Positions 24,301 through 34,412 of a stretch of DNA of 64,000 bases are shown one piece after another. Under the pieces are notes generated by a model. The model saw nothing but the letters and a program-made list of their open reading frames with translations. It made no database searches and was not told the origin of the DNA. Positions within the stretch are counted from its first letter, which is position 1. Every line of letters begins with the position of its first letter. The DNA is from Branchiostoma lanceolatum (lineage: Eukaryota; Chordata; Leptocardii; Amphioxiformes; Branchiostomatidae). The stretch covers positions 29,100,642 to 29,164,641 of the forward strand of contig NC_089722.1 in assembly GCF_035083965.1 (NCBI RefSeq). Direction: 5' to 3'. A program made the translations under genes and the position numbers.

Positions 24301-26634
24301 TCCTACACCATGAGGGAGGTGTTCCAGATGGAATCTTCAGTCAGACTCTCAGCTATTGAAGATTTAGGTAAGATCTCTTCAGTCTGATATACTAGTATAT
24401 CACTGTAGTACTAGGTATTAACTTAAGGCTCTTTAATTTTTGTACACAACCAAAGCAATGTTTCTGCAGGCCCTCTGCTACTGTAAATTTATTTACTTTT
24501 GCAGTGGTTTTATTTTTCACAATATGATGGAAAAGGAGGTTTTTGCAGTGTTTGAAATTCGAGGTTGAAAGGATTCTGTAGCCATGCAAGCTTAAGGGAA
24601 ATATTTTAGCAGTGCCATCCATTCGTGTTGGAGAGATCACCACAAAAAATTAGAAAATAAAACTGCTGCGAAAGTTTCAGAATTACAGTTCCTTCCTCAG
24701 CACACTACTGTCTACTTCTACTTTCCATTGCTGTGTGTATGTATCTGATGCTTTTGTCATTTTGACAAACACAACATCATAACTTAATTATGCTGGCTTT
24801 AACACATCCATCTTTTCTTAAAACAAACCATCCAAGATCAATTCAAACTGGTTATTATATGTCACCACCCATTTCAGCTAAGTATCGCAGTAAAGCCGTT
24901 GTGGATGCGCTGTTGGACCTGCTGAATGACTCAGACCCTAATGTGAGAGCCGTGGCTGCCGTAACACTGGCCAAGTCAGGCAACGCTGAGGACCAGGAGG
25001 TCATCAACAGGTACGTTACTGTAAGGTAAATGTAGGTAAAGGTAAAGATAGTCCCATAGCCTTTTTGAAGCCATAGGGTCAGTGGGTTGTTATCCACTGT
25101 GTCTAGGAACACAGTATTCAAAGCCATAGCCCATCCCTCTCCTTCCACCGCCTTTTACCTCCCAAAGTCAGGTACCCATTTTTACACATGGGTGGAGTGA
25201 GGAAACGTCCCAAGGGCACTTGACAGGATTCGAACCCAGGACCATTGGGGTCTGGGCCAGACGCCCTGCCGTTACGTCAGACGACCCCATATTTCTGTAA
25301 GATTCAGAAATATAACATTTTCTTAGGAGATTGTATTCCTCTTACTTTGTATGTCATATATGGACCTTTTAAAGATCTTATACACTATATCCGTACACAA
25401 AGGAAAGCGCTTACCAACAGCTTTTTGATCAGTCCTCTTATCCCTCTGAAGTTGAAATGACCTGAACCCTATGTCACGTGACGTGAACAAAAGTTTAGGC
25501 AAGGACCGATATAGACTTGCTTATTTTGTCAAAAGTGCATTGGCATGTTATCTAATAATTACTTCCTACTTCATGATGTTGTAAGGTTGTGTGATTTATA
25601 CTGCCCATTCATCTTTCAGGTTACTGAAGACATTACAAGACAAGGACAGGCTTGTGAGAGAGAGTGGCTGCATTGCCCTGGGATACCTTAGAGCCAGCAA
25701 AGCTGTCCCACAGTTGGTGCACCTTTGGTGAGCTATTCGTTGAGAACTGGAATTATCTTCTATATAATTATATATTTTCCCTCCCTCTCCTGTTGTTTCT
25801 TCCTCTCTAGATTTAACTTTGTCTTTCCATCTCATGGTCTCTCCCTCTCCTTTCTATGAAGTGAAAGCAGATTGGAGATACTCAAAGCTAACAGTTATAG
25901 ATGTAGATACATGTACAAACAGGGCAATATATTAATGGTAACATGCCGCAATGGTCTCATACTTGGTTGACTGTAAGTCTAGCGCAGTCTAAAAACTCTC
26001 TTGGATGTCTATAGCTGCAGGGCACACACTGGGCATACAAAGGTAGCACTAGGGCCCGGTCTTCCTAGAATGGCATTGCAAACAGCATGAAACTTTATAT
26101 CTGTGTTGTTAGTTTAGACATAGTCAACATTTTGTGTTCAAATGAAGTTTTAGTTATGTACACATCGAAAACACCTTTGTGCAAACTCTTAGCTCCATCA
26201 TGTAACTGAAATCAACACAACTTTAAGTTACTGTCCAGTAACAATGTTGTCAATATTATGGAAGCCCATCTGCATTGGTAGTAATCATAATACAATGCTA
26301 AACATTCTTCCAACACTAAGGTATTCACAGATTGATCCTGAAGAGGGCGACAGTGGTCGTTAGAAATTTGATCTGTGAATAGCTAAGTGTTAGAAGCAAG
26401 TTTAGCATTGTGTAACGAGTTTGTACAATTGTATTATAATGTTGTCAGTAGATTGAGACAGTCCCATCTCTTGCCTACAGGAGGAACGACACCATCTCCA
26501 CAGTCCGTGAGGCCGCGTCAGTTTCCCTGGAGAAGATCGGAGGGGAGGAGGCGGAGAAGGCCATCCACATGACCAAGGTGCTGAGTGAAGAGATCAAGTT
26601 GCTCATGCAACAGAGCATGCAGAAACAGGCCTAG
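18304..26634 (+). CDS. TIR-HEAT repeat protein, plus-strand paralogue (11 coding exons, about 529 aa)
   Basis: Coding exons are 18304-18598, 18833-18937, 19395-19498, 20090-20235, 21025-21140, 21698-21845, 23551-23699, 24236-24367, 24878-25010, 25620-25727 and 26481-26634. They total 1590 nt and close in frame at TAG. I chose MGSGPS (18304) because it is an N-myristoylation motif. An in-frame ATG at 18265 would add 13 residues (MSTTTKKKKK...) and destroy it. An in-frame TAA lies just upstream in the same exon. The N-terminal 90 residues hold four copies of a QAVQNNENEK motif (about 22-31, 44-53, 65-74, 81-90). The TIR domain spans about 114-250: box 1 QDVMISYSHQD, then VWVDEQGLGAG, then SKYCKDELALAYISNK with candidate catalytic E187. 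A helical linker and C-terminal HEAT repeats follow (LLNDSDPNVRAVAAVTLAKS, QDKDRLVRESGCIALGYL). Its TIR boxes are better preserved than those of the minus-strand paralogue. NADase activity is inference. Exon 6 has a second possible acceptor 6 nt downstream. Confidence 0.88.
20510..20522. promoter_or_regulatory. Perfect RFX X-box (GTTGCCTAGCAAC) in a TIR-HEAT intron
   Basis: GTTGCC-T-AGCAAC matches the RFX-factor X-box consensus (GTNRCC, 1-3 nt, RGYAAC) on both half-sites. It lies in the intron after the exon carrying the candidate catalytic glutamate. In animals X-boxes mark cilium genes and MHC-type promoters. Function here is inference. Confidence 0.45.
22170..22331 (+). mobile_element. Degenerate SINE-like fragment
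   Basis: GTGAGTTTGATTCCAAC resembles a pol III B box, and the following GGAAAGGGTCGCAG...GGACGGAATGTTAAGC resembles tRNA-SINE bodies. It is diverged and directly precedes the element at 22332. Confidence 0.35.
22332..23414. mobile_element. 1.08-kb inverted-repeat transposon inside the plus-strand TIR-HEAT gene
   Basis: The termini are ACGTTGGGTAACATAAATTC and its reverse complement (GAATTTATGTTACCCAACGT), flanked by TA on both sides. A subterminal TTCGGGATTTTT is also mirrored. TA flanks suggest a Tc1/mariner-type insertion. No transposase is recognisable, so it is non-autonomous. It lies in the intron between exons 21845 and 23551. Confidence 0.8.
24479..24690. mobile_element. Diverged MITE related to the TACTGTAAAT family
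   Basis: It starts TACTGTAAATTTATTTAC and ends near GAATTACAGT, with GCAGTGGTTTTATTTTTCAC inside, as in the copies at 13966 and 61174. Confidence 0.5.
25030..25290 (-). mobile_element. tRNA-derived SINE (reverse orientation)
   Basis: On the minus strand a B box GGTTCGAATCC appears, followed by CCTTGGGACGTTTCCTCACT, GTAAAAATGGGTACCTG and GGGAGGTAAAAGGCGG. The same body follows the B box of the copy at 33521. It lies in the intron between the last two HEAT segments. Confidence 0.8.
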
Positions 26635-27880
26635 AAAAAAACATAGCACCAAGTGAATAGGGCAAAATACTAGTCTAAACCTATTCAGCCTCACGCCAAC
26701 TGCTTTCACATTAAGGTGAGGTACATGTACCTCATTTCTGTCAACATTTCAATTTGTTGCTTCTTAAATCTTGCTTGATATACATTCAATGTGATCAAGT
26801 TTGCGCACAACGTTGTTGCAACATGTTCGAAGTTGAGAGAATGAAGGTATGCACCTCTGTGAAATTGTGAAATAAGCAAATTTTCTAAGGCTGTTATGCA
26901 TGTATATATTATATAGAGCAAGCAAGCTTGTGTGAGTTTCATATTTGTGTGTATTTTTTTTATAGCTTCACAATTCTAGCATATGTGGTTCTTAAGTTTG
27001 CAAATGTTTTTATTCATGTACAATCATAATGTTGAAGTGAATACGAACAAAGATATTGTCTTCTTCTAAACATGTATTCTATGTTGAAATCATTTTACAG
27101 AAAGCTCTATTTTTGCTATTCCCTTCATTATATGCTTATATTACATTGTGCTTTTAAGATAGAAATGGTACAAGATGATATAAAAATGATTTTAGCTTTT
27201 AGTAACTTGAATTTTAAAACAGTGACAATTATGAAAGTTAGGATGTCAAATCCTACCTTTTTTAGGGCTTCCATGCAGGCATGAAACCTTTTATAATTGG
27301 AGCTTAGCTCCCCATGTTTATGCTTGAATTTGATGATGTTATACAGATTATTTACTGAGATTTCTCTGTATTCCATACAACTGTGACTTATATGTAACGT
27401 TTCATGTTTCACTGTTGTATAGTCTGAATTTACCAAAAGAATCTATCTTTAATGTTTAGCAATTTTTACTATCCTTCTCAGGGATTTAGCAAGTATCATG
27501 CTTTTATTAGGTCACTTTTTAAGGAATTTAAAGTCTAATAGGGACCAAATACTATTGAGAATACTGTGGCTAGTTTGGCTTGTCATCCTACTCATCCACA
27601 CTTGTCAAGTTTGTTTTAATTGTAAATACCCAGGAATTTTCACATCCTGGATGATGATGTAAATTTGAATGTATTTTCAATCTGGTATATACTGATCGTG
27701 TGGTCGTTTTACAGTGTGGTTATTTTTGTAACCTTCCAAGGTGAGCCTTTATAGTAATATCAAGGTTAAAATCCTTGGTAATATCCAGTGGCTTGTTGGG
27801 CAAGCTTGGCTGTACGTGTACATGTACTTATGTCAGCGGAACCAATGAATGGATAAATAAATGAATAAATAAAGTACTGA
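26635..27880 (+). other. Probable 3' UTR of the plus-strand TIR-HEAT gene
   Basis: This is AT-rich sequence with no coding signal after the TAG stop. Overlapping AATAAA hexamers at about 27853-27872 are the likely poly(A) signal. Confidence 0.4.
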
Positions 27881-30727
27881 AGATGAGCTTTTGTATTGAA
27901 CATTGCAATGTAAGATCATCAGATTGTTTAGAAAATGGCTCAACCTTTTCTACATGTGTAGGAAATATATCAGGAAATAACTACCTTTTTAAAAAGGCCA
28001 GTGACTGACATATTGCCATTTTATGGGTTTTTCAGCAGTTGTGTTTCTGGAACATGTAGCCACAAACTTGCATGAGTTTCATTGTGATGATCATGTGTAT
28101 AAAGAGCCAGTAATGTCACACTTCAGGTTATTTTAGACTTTAAGCCACATCCTTCCCTTCTCAGCTTTTCAAACAAACTCTGACAATTGAATGTATATTT
28201 TTCATATATTTTGAAATATTCTTGTTTGTACATTTAAGTGAAAGGAGATTAATGATTTTTAAAGATTCTAAATATAAAATTTTTTGTGGAAACAGACTTT
28301 GAATGTTATTTTGTGTAGTGTCATCAATCACAATTTTGATGATAAATGTGTTGGAAGTTAACATTGTTTAATGTATCCCTAAATGTTGTGGTATAACTAC
28401 CAGCATTGTTCAGCTTTTATTCACTCTTGTGTTGCTCTACCACCAGTGAGTCTGGCAATTTAGTCCCCCCATTTATCATGAAGTCAGGCTGTTTTGGACG
28501 GCAAATCTTGAGTGGACTATAAATGCCCAACAATGCTTTTACTCAAGCTTAGAAAGTTGTTTGTCTCCGGTCATGTGGTCACCTTTAAATCTAAGATATA
28601 TGTACATGCAAACCAAACCTACTTAAATTGTCCTGTTTAAAACTCAGGAAAAAATTGCAGCTTAAATTAGAAAAAAGGCTATTTAGAGTTGAACATTGTA
28701 TCGTCTTTCTGATCCCAAAAGCAATCCTCAACCCCCAAATCAATCATATGATAATAGTACGTTCAAAACACAAGATACAAACAACCTCAGCTCTAAAAAG
28801 GCACCGGGATCTGAAATCTTACCACAGGGAGATGATTGGTCACACGTAAAACCTTAAGCACTTTGAAGGGGGTTTGACAGCTATTGTTGCCATCTTTTTT
28901 TATAACCCAGAATTGAAGGATCGCATTTCAAAACCTCAAGTCTCGTAAGTATTTAATGATATTCATAGATATAACGACTAATGTTGACATGGTTCAGGCC
29001 ATATCGTTACGGCATACCATGTCATGTATAGTTTTTCAATACAGACTTTGAAGTGAAAGGCGTGCGTGTGAGTTTTGACTGAGTTGAAATAGGTGACGTA
29101 GTGTTAAGCTATACACAAAATGGTGCGTAATTTGGGCTGTTTATACCATTTGTATTGTACAGGTGCTGTGTCATTGTGTGGGGTACAAGTGTCGTATGAA
29201 AAATTAATGAACCCAAAGCAGCGTTATGAATTATTGATTGGGTGTTTATCAGGGTATGATGGACAATGGTGAAAAAGGTGTTGGTCGAGACATGCGTAAG
29301 GAAGGGTGCATTTCAGTCAACAGGTGGCATATGATAAAAAGTTCCGGTTAAAAAGACCTTTGAAAAGCTATCTTTTTACGTTGATTTTTCCGTACATTGC
29401 AAACTAATTTTCATTCAAATTCTATCCCCAAACTGGGTGTAATATACTTAAAATTTCGTTTTAGTCATGTAACTTTTCTCTTACTTCTACCCTTTTTCTC
29501 CGCAACATGTTCTGCTCCAGATGAGCAGTCAGGCATTCCAAGGTTGAGGGTGAACAGAACCAGCGAAAGCTGAGTGTGGCAGCGGTGGAAACTTGCCTTG
29601 GAATACACATATTCGGATTTGACGGCTGTCTCCCCCAGAAAGGTAAGATGATTTTCTTGTTGTAAATTGAAAATGTCTTTCGTGGCTTTTTTTGGACGGT
29701 AGTGGATACGGTATGGACACTGTCCCAGGTGGACTAACAGCCTCCACTAGACTGGCCACTTTTACTCCATCCGCCAAATTCTTACTTATATTACGGACGT
29801 TTTGCGCAACGGACGTTGGAGCATTTACATTTAAGTTAGTGGCACCACAATACCTGGATTAAACATGATTTTAGATTGTTAGAATTTGTTGAGTCAACGC
29901 TTTCCTGATCATGATACCAGGGGTTTGGGTGACGTCGAAAATGTGGTAAAGATATGACTAATGACAGCACTTCTTCAACATGTAAGCGTTGTGTATGACC
30001 ACAAATGTAGACCACGTTGAAATGAGACAATTTTCCATCTCTCCATCCCATGAAATTCATTATTAGGATATCACATAGACCACGCTCATTCACTTACTCT
30101 ACAAACTTATTGGGGCAATAAGTTTTTCTTTTTTTAATTGAACCGCTGTAAAGTCAATTTGCTGCACATGTTTCGCCTTTTGGGTATTATATTTGGGAAG
30201 GTTATTTTGCTAAGGTTATCAAATATCGCCACAGCCTAATCAAGTCTGATCAAGCAAACATAATGACCAGTCGTGCTACCACAGCTGCAATTACAGTAAG
30301 AGCATATAATTACCCCACTAACATTTGTGGTAATGATTCTCCGCGTCGTTTTGTTCTTTACGTGACCACCACCGGTGCACCACAAAATCTGTGGGATACA
30401 CGCGAATTCCTATAGCTGCGTGACAACAGCACGGTATTGGGCTTTCTATGATAACGTTACAAGGACCATCCTTATTGTCCGAGCGGTTGATCCACATAGG
30501 TATACCCAAGTGTCCTAAACAAAAACACAACGGTTGAATATACACTACAGCAAAACGGTAGTTTTTTTTCTATGGCATTCATGTTTGGTATGTTTTAGTA
30601 CGTATGACTAAGGACGTAAACCTTTTATGCATATACAAATAAAGATACGATGACGCTTGGTTAATCCAACGAACAGATCACAACGAGCTCTTTTGACTAT
30701 TCTAATACACATTGTATTTTACAACTC
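27881..30727. other. Intergenic region before the LRR-Ig gene
   Basis: I see no coding exon. An exon-like block at 29522-29640 has an acceptor (CTGCTCCAG), no extended frame and a donor (AAAG before GTAAGA). It could be a non-coding first or second exon of the LRR-Ig gene. The rest shows nothing I can name. Confidence 0.3.
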
Positions 30728-30772
30728 ATGCGAAAAATGAATGCTACGTTTATGCATTTCGCAGACATCAGA

Positions 30773-31886
30773 ATGGGCCACCAGACGACCACAAAGATCA
30801 GTCCGTATCTTGTATCCTACCTATTGACGACGTACGCTGTTTGGACAGTGGGACTTGGTCAAGCCGTACCTTCAGCTGAGGCTAATGTGGGACTGGACAG
30901 GGTACGGCGTGGTGTCATGTGCGTGACTGGATGTAGCTGTAACAGTGCTACAGCCACAGTCACCTGCATATGGCCATCTTTGGACGCTATATCCGGGTAA
31001 GTGTATTGAGAGAACACACATGTGAAGTGTGCATAATCTACGTACACTGCTTTTACAACTATAGAATATTTTCTGCATCATGTGTAATGCGTCTTTTTTA
31101 GATTTATCATCACATGGACACTTGATCTCCCCGTGTGTTTTCTAAGTTTTCTGATAGAAGTGCAGTAATAATCACTTCGATTCTGTCAGAAAACTTAGAA
31201 AACACTATTTTTCATGCAAAGCCTAAGGATGGTAGAAATGATTCAAAACGCTAGTGAAGCACTTTCTGGCAGCGACTTATCTTAAAGATTCATTTTCATA
31301 CCGGTTTTTACTAAAAGAAAATCGAACCATTAACGAAAATTATAGTTGGTTTCATACATTCTCTGCAGCATGCCCAAGTGACTGTGCAAAATTTTATTTT
31401 GGTTATCAAAGAAGCGTCAGATAATTTCAATTTTTCTTCACAACCTCAGCGTCCCCGTCGGCACCAGCGCTCTGAGTTTCCGTGGTGGGAAACTGACGAA
31501 GGTTCCCCGGGGGACGTTCGCCAACTTCGCGAGCCTGAAGACTCTTCATCTGGACCAGAACAACATCAAGACCCTCGCCGACGGATCGTTCACCGGGCTG
31601 TCCAACCTGAGGAGGCTCACACTGAGCAGGAACGCGCTCTGGGTGGTACGTAGGGTACTGGATTGTATGTATGGTATTCATTTTCTGGGTATGGAAGAAA
31701 GTAAAATATTGAAAGCCTTAAGCCTTAAGGCTGGACTTAATGTTTCAAAATGATGATACGTCTAGCTATAGGTTGATACTTTGGTTGGATTGTTTTCTTT
31801 GGAAGGAATGTATCGTTTGAAAAAGCCAAATATCATATGTTACTTTCGTTCAGTCATTTAGGATTATACGTTACGAATGGCTAATA

Positions 31887-31968
<82 letters not shown>

Positions 31969-33493
31969 TGTGTTGAAGTCGGGCATGTCCCTTTATTTCT
32001 GTGTACACCCTTGTGTAAGGGTCTATGCTTATGTTATCTTATTAAAACCTTTCCCCTAGATTCCACGAAACTCCTTCCGGGGGCTACAGCGCGTGTCCCG
32101 TCTGGACCTGAGTAAGAACCGGATCTCCGTCCTGTCGTCTTACGTCTTCACAGGGCTGGCGTCTCTGATGACTCTCGACCTCCGCGACAACCCGGTGAGC
32201 TTCATCACGGAGAACGCGTTCGCCGGAGTGACCGCCATCAAACAGCTCTACCTCCGCGGCTGCCGCGTCACCAACATCGCCCACATCACCAAACCACTCC
32301 GCACTCTCCTCTCTCTCCAAACTCTGCAGTTGCAGTCCTTGCAAATCTCTTACCTCCCCACTAAGGCGATTCCGTTTCTTCCTAACCTGACTTCGGTAGA
32401 TCTCAGCTACTGGAAGGGACTAAGGCGTATTCACCCCTTCGCCTTCAGCGGGTTGAATCTCAAAACGTTGTCCCTGAAAGGCGGCTCTCTCACCGGTGTG
32501 CCTTCGCAGGCCATCCTGAAGATCCCTTCTTTGGTGAATCTTAGTTTGTCAGGAAATCCGATCCGATACATTCAGCCCTACGATTTCAACGGGTTAAATA
32601 ACCTCCAGAATCTTTATCTGAAGAGTCTTAACATCTTAGATGTTCGAGAGATGGGTTTCATAGGATTAGACAGCCTAGGGTTCTTGGATCTAACCGGCAA
32701 TCCTCAGTTACAGCCCTTGAGACGGAAGGTTTTCGGAAGTCTAAAAACGGTCGTGTCTCTAAATGTCACCGGTTCTACGTGGAAGTGCGACTGCAACTTG
32801 AAGTGGTTTGCAGCGACCCCGAACGTAAATATTAAAAGAATAACATGTAACAGCCCCCCGCTGTGGAGGAACAAGAACCTGTTCACGTACCTGAAGACAC
32901 GGGCGTATGATAATCTCATGACGTGTAGTGTACCCATTGTAGCCGCCAGGCCGTCGGCACTCAATGCTACTATGGGTCAGAACACTAAACTCTCCTGCTA
33001 TGTGTCGAGCGGCGCAGCTTCTACCATCAACTGGGTTGCTCCCAACAAAAGGGTCATTCTGTCCGGGTTGCCATGGGGACGGGTTAGCATGAACCAGACC
33101 TCGCGTTCAGTCGGGACGCTGACCATCAAAAACGTAACCGCCGCCGACGCAGGTAAGTACGTCTGTTTGGCATACAACGGCGGTGGGAATAGAACTTCTA
33201 CAGTAGATCTGAAAGTGGTCCCGATTGTACCCACACCCCCAGCCTCTTCCCTGCGAATGAAACACGCCTACACCAAAGAGAATTTCATCCTGTCTTGTCT
33301 CATAGGCTCTCTGCTGTTTCTCGGGGCTGTGGTTGGCTGTTACTCCATCATCTTTCCCTGTAGTAGAATGTGCCAGGCGCAAACGATAGCGATTAAGATA
33401 GACATGCCTGAGACGACTCTGTCTCCCGAACAGACCGGTGGAAGGAAAGGTAATGTCAGTGCCAACATGAACATACAAAGGAGCACGTTGTAA
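30773..33493 (+). CDS. LRR-Ig single-pass membrane protein (3 exons, 617 aa)
   Basis: Exons are 30773-30996, 31450-31645 and 32060-33493. The frame closes at TAA. An upstream in-frame ATG at 30728 is possible, but MGHQTTTKISPYLVSYLLTT places a hydrophobic signal peptide (about residues 10-33) at the N terminus. Next come a Cys cluster (CVTGCSCNS...C, about 55-70) like a short LRRNT, and about ten leucine-rich repeats (80-380). An LRRCT starts at WKCDCNLKWF (about 381-430). One Ig domain has Cys near 453 and 508 (NVTAADAGKYVCLAY). A transmembrane segment lies at about 549-574 (FILSCLIGSLLFLGAVVGCY), and the cytoplasmic tail is about 43 residues. Such LRR-Ig proteins are cell-surface recognition or adhesion molecules (AMIGO/LINGO/LRIT type) and are numerous in amphioxus. 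No TIR is attached, so it is not a Toll receptor. The exact orthologue is not assigned. Confidence 0.88.
31135..31205. repeat. Inverted repeat with perfect 20-bp arms in LRR-Ig intron 1
   Basis: GTGTTTTCTAAGTTTTCTGA at 31135-31154 is mirrored exactly at 31186-31205. Pairing continues inward (AGAAGTG / CACTTCG). It is a small foldback element. Confidence 0.9.
31889..31973. repeat. (TG)n microsatellite
   Basis: About 80 bp of nearly pure TG lies in the second intron of the LRR-Ig gene. Confidence 0.95.
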
Positions 33494-33520
33494 AATGGAT
33501 GCCAACATTGAAAGTGTTGT

Positions 33521-33735
33521 CATGTTGTCGTAAAGGTTAGGGCGGAATTGGCCCAGAACCTAGAGGTCCTGGGTTCGAATCCCCTGACATGCCACCGATG
33601 TTATGTCCTTGGGAAAGGAACTTAACACGACTTTCCTCACTCTACTCAGGTGTAGAAATGGGTACCTAGCTTTGGTTGGGGAGGTAAAAGGCGGCGAAAG
33701 TAAAGGAGAGGCTTGTCACAAGCTTTGATAGATAT
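33521..33735 (+). mobile_element. tRNA-derived SINE in the LRR-Ig 3' UTR
   Basis: A pol III B box GGTTCGAATCC sits in TCCTGGGTTCGAATCCCCTG. It is followed by CCTTGGGAAAGGAACTTAAC, TCCTCACTCTACTCAGGTG and GGGGAGGTAAAAGGCGGCG. The same family as the reversed copy at 25030. Confidence 0.8.
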
Positions 33736-34359
33736 TTTAATGGTACTTTTGATACTAGAGTATAATACTGTCTAAAGTATCAGTTAAGATGAAAATGATT
33801 ATGGTTGTATTTTAAGATAGCGCTTATTTTTGCTAGATAGGGACTACTAATGATAAGTTTGCTGTAAGTATGAATCTTTCGCATTTGTATAAATTCGTGT
33901 GCAGAAATCTAAGGAGTTATTACTTTTCACGTGACTCCTCCGTGATAGTTGGTTGAACTGTTACAAAATTCTGGATCATGTAGATAACGTAGCGTATGTC
34001 ATATTCACCTAAATGTTGAATGATTGAACACAATATCTTACAATGTTAATTACCTACACTCATGTCTTACTGTAGCTTTTGTGGTTTTAGATTTGAATAA
34101 ATATGATTCAAGATTTGTATACACCAAAAAATGTACATAATTTTTGTAGCCTTCTAGATAATCTGTATACATATTTTGCGTGCACTTTTTATTACTGTAT
34201 TCGTAGTAAGCCTTTTTTGAGTCTTGGATCCCAAGGATGTTATCCTACCTGGTGTCTCTTTATATCTTAGTTTTGACTTTAAGCATTAAAGTGCGTGAGA
34301 AACACAGACGATGTGTTGCATCTAATGTAAGTAACAATGCTTAAACATCACAACTATCG
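33736..34359 (+). terminator. 3' UTR remainder with poly(A) signal of the LRR-Ig gene
   Basis: The sequence is AT-rich and non-coding, with AATAAA at 34096-34101. Downstream I see no further feature until the ATCC repeat. Confidence 0.45.
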
Positions 34360-34412
34360 ATCCATCCATCCATCCATCCATCCATCCATCCATCCATCCA
34401 TCCATCCATCCA
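34360..34412. repeat. (ATCC)n repeat, left edge of the triplicated block
   Basis: Pure TCCA tetranucleotide repeats. Similar tracts precede copies B (40141) and C (44266), so the tract is part of the duplicated unit. Confidence 0.9.

Noticed and set aside
25596-25835. Minus-strand frame over HEAT exon 25620-25727
   Set aside because: It is a shadow of the plus-strand exon, whose phase fits the full gene.
31877-32115. Open frames of alternating Cys-Val
   Set aside because: They are translations of the (TG)n microsatellite.
30773-33493. LRR-Ig gene as a Toll-like receptor
   Set aside because: The cytoplasmic tail is about 43 residues and holds no TIR domain; an Ig domain follows the LRRCT.
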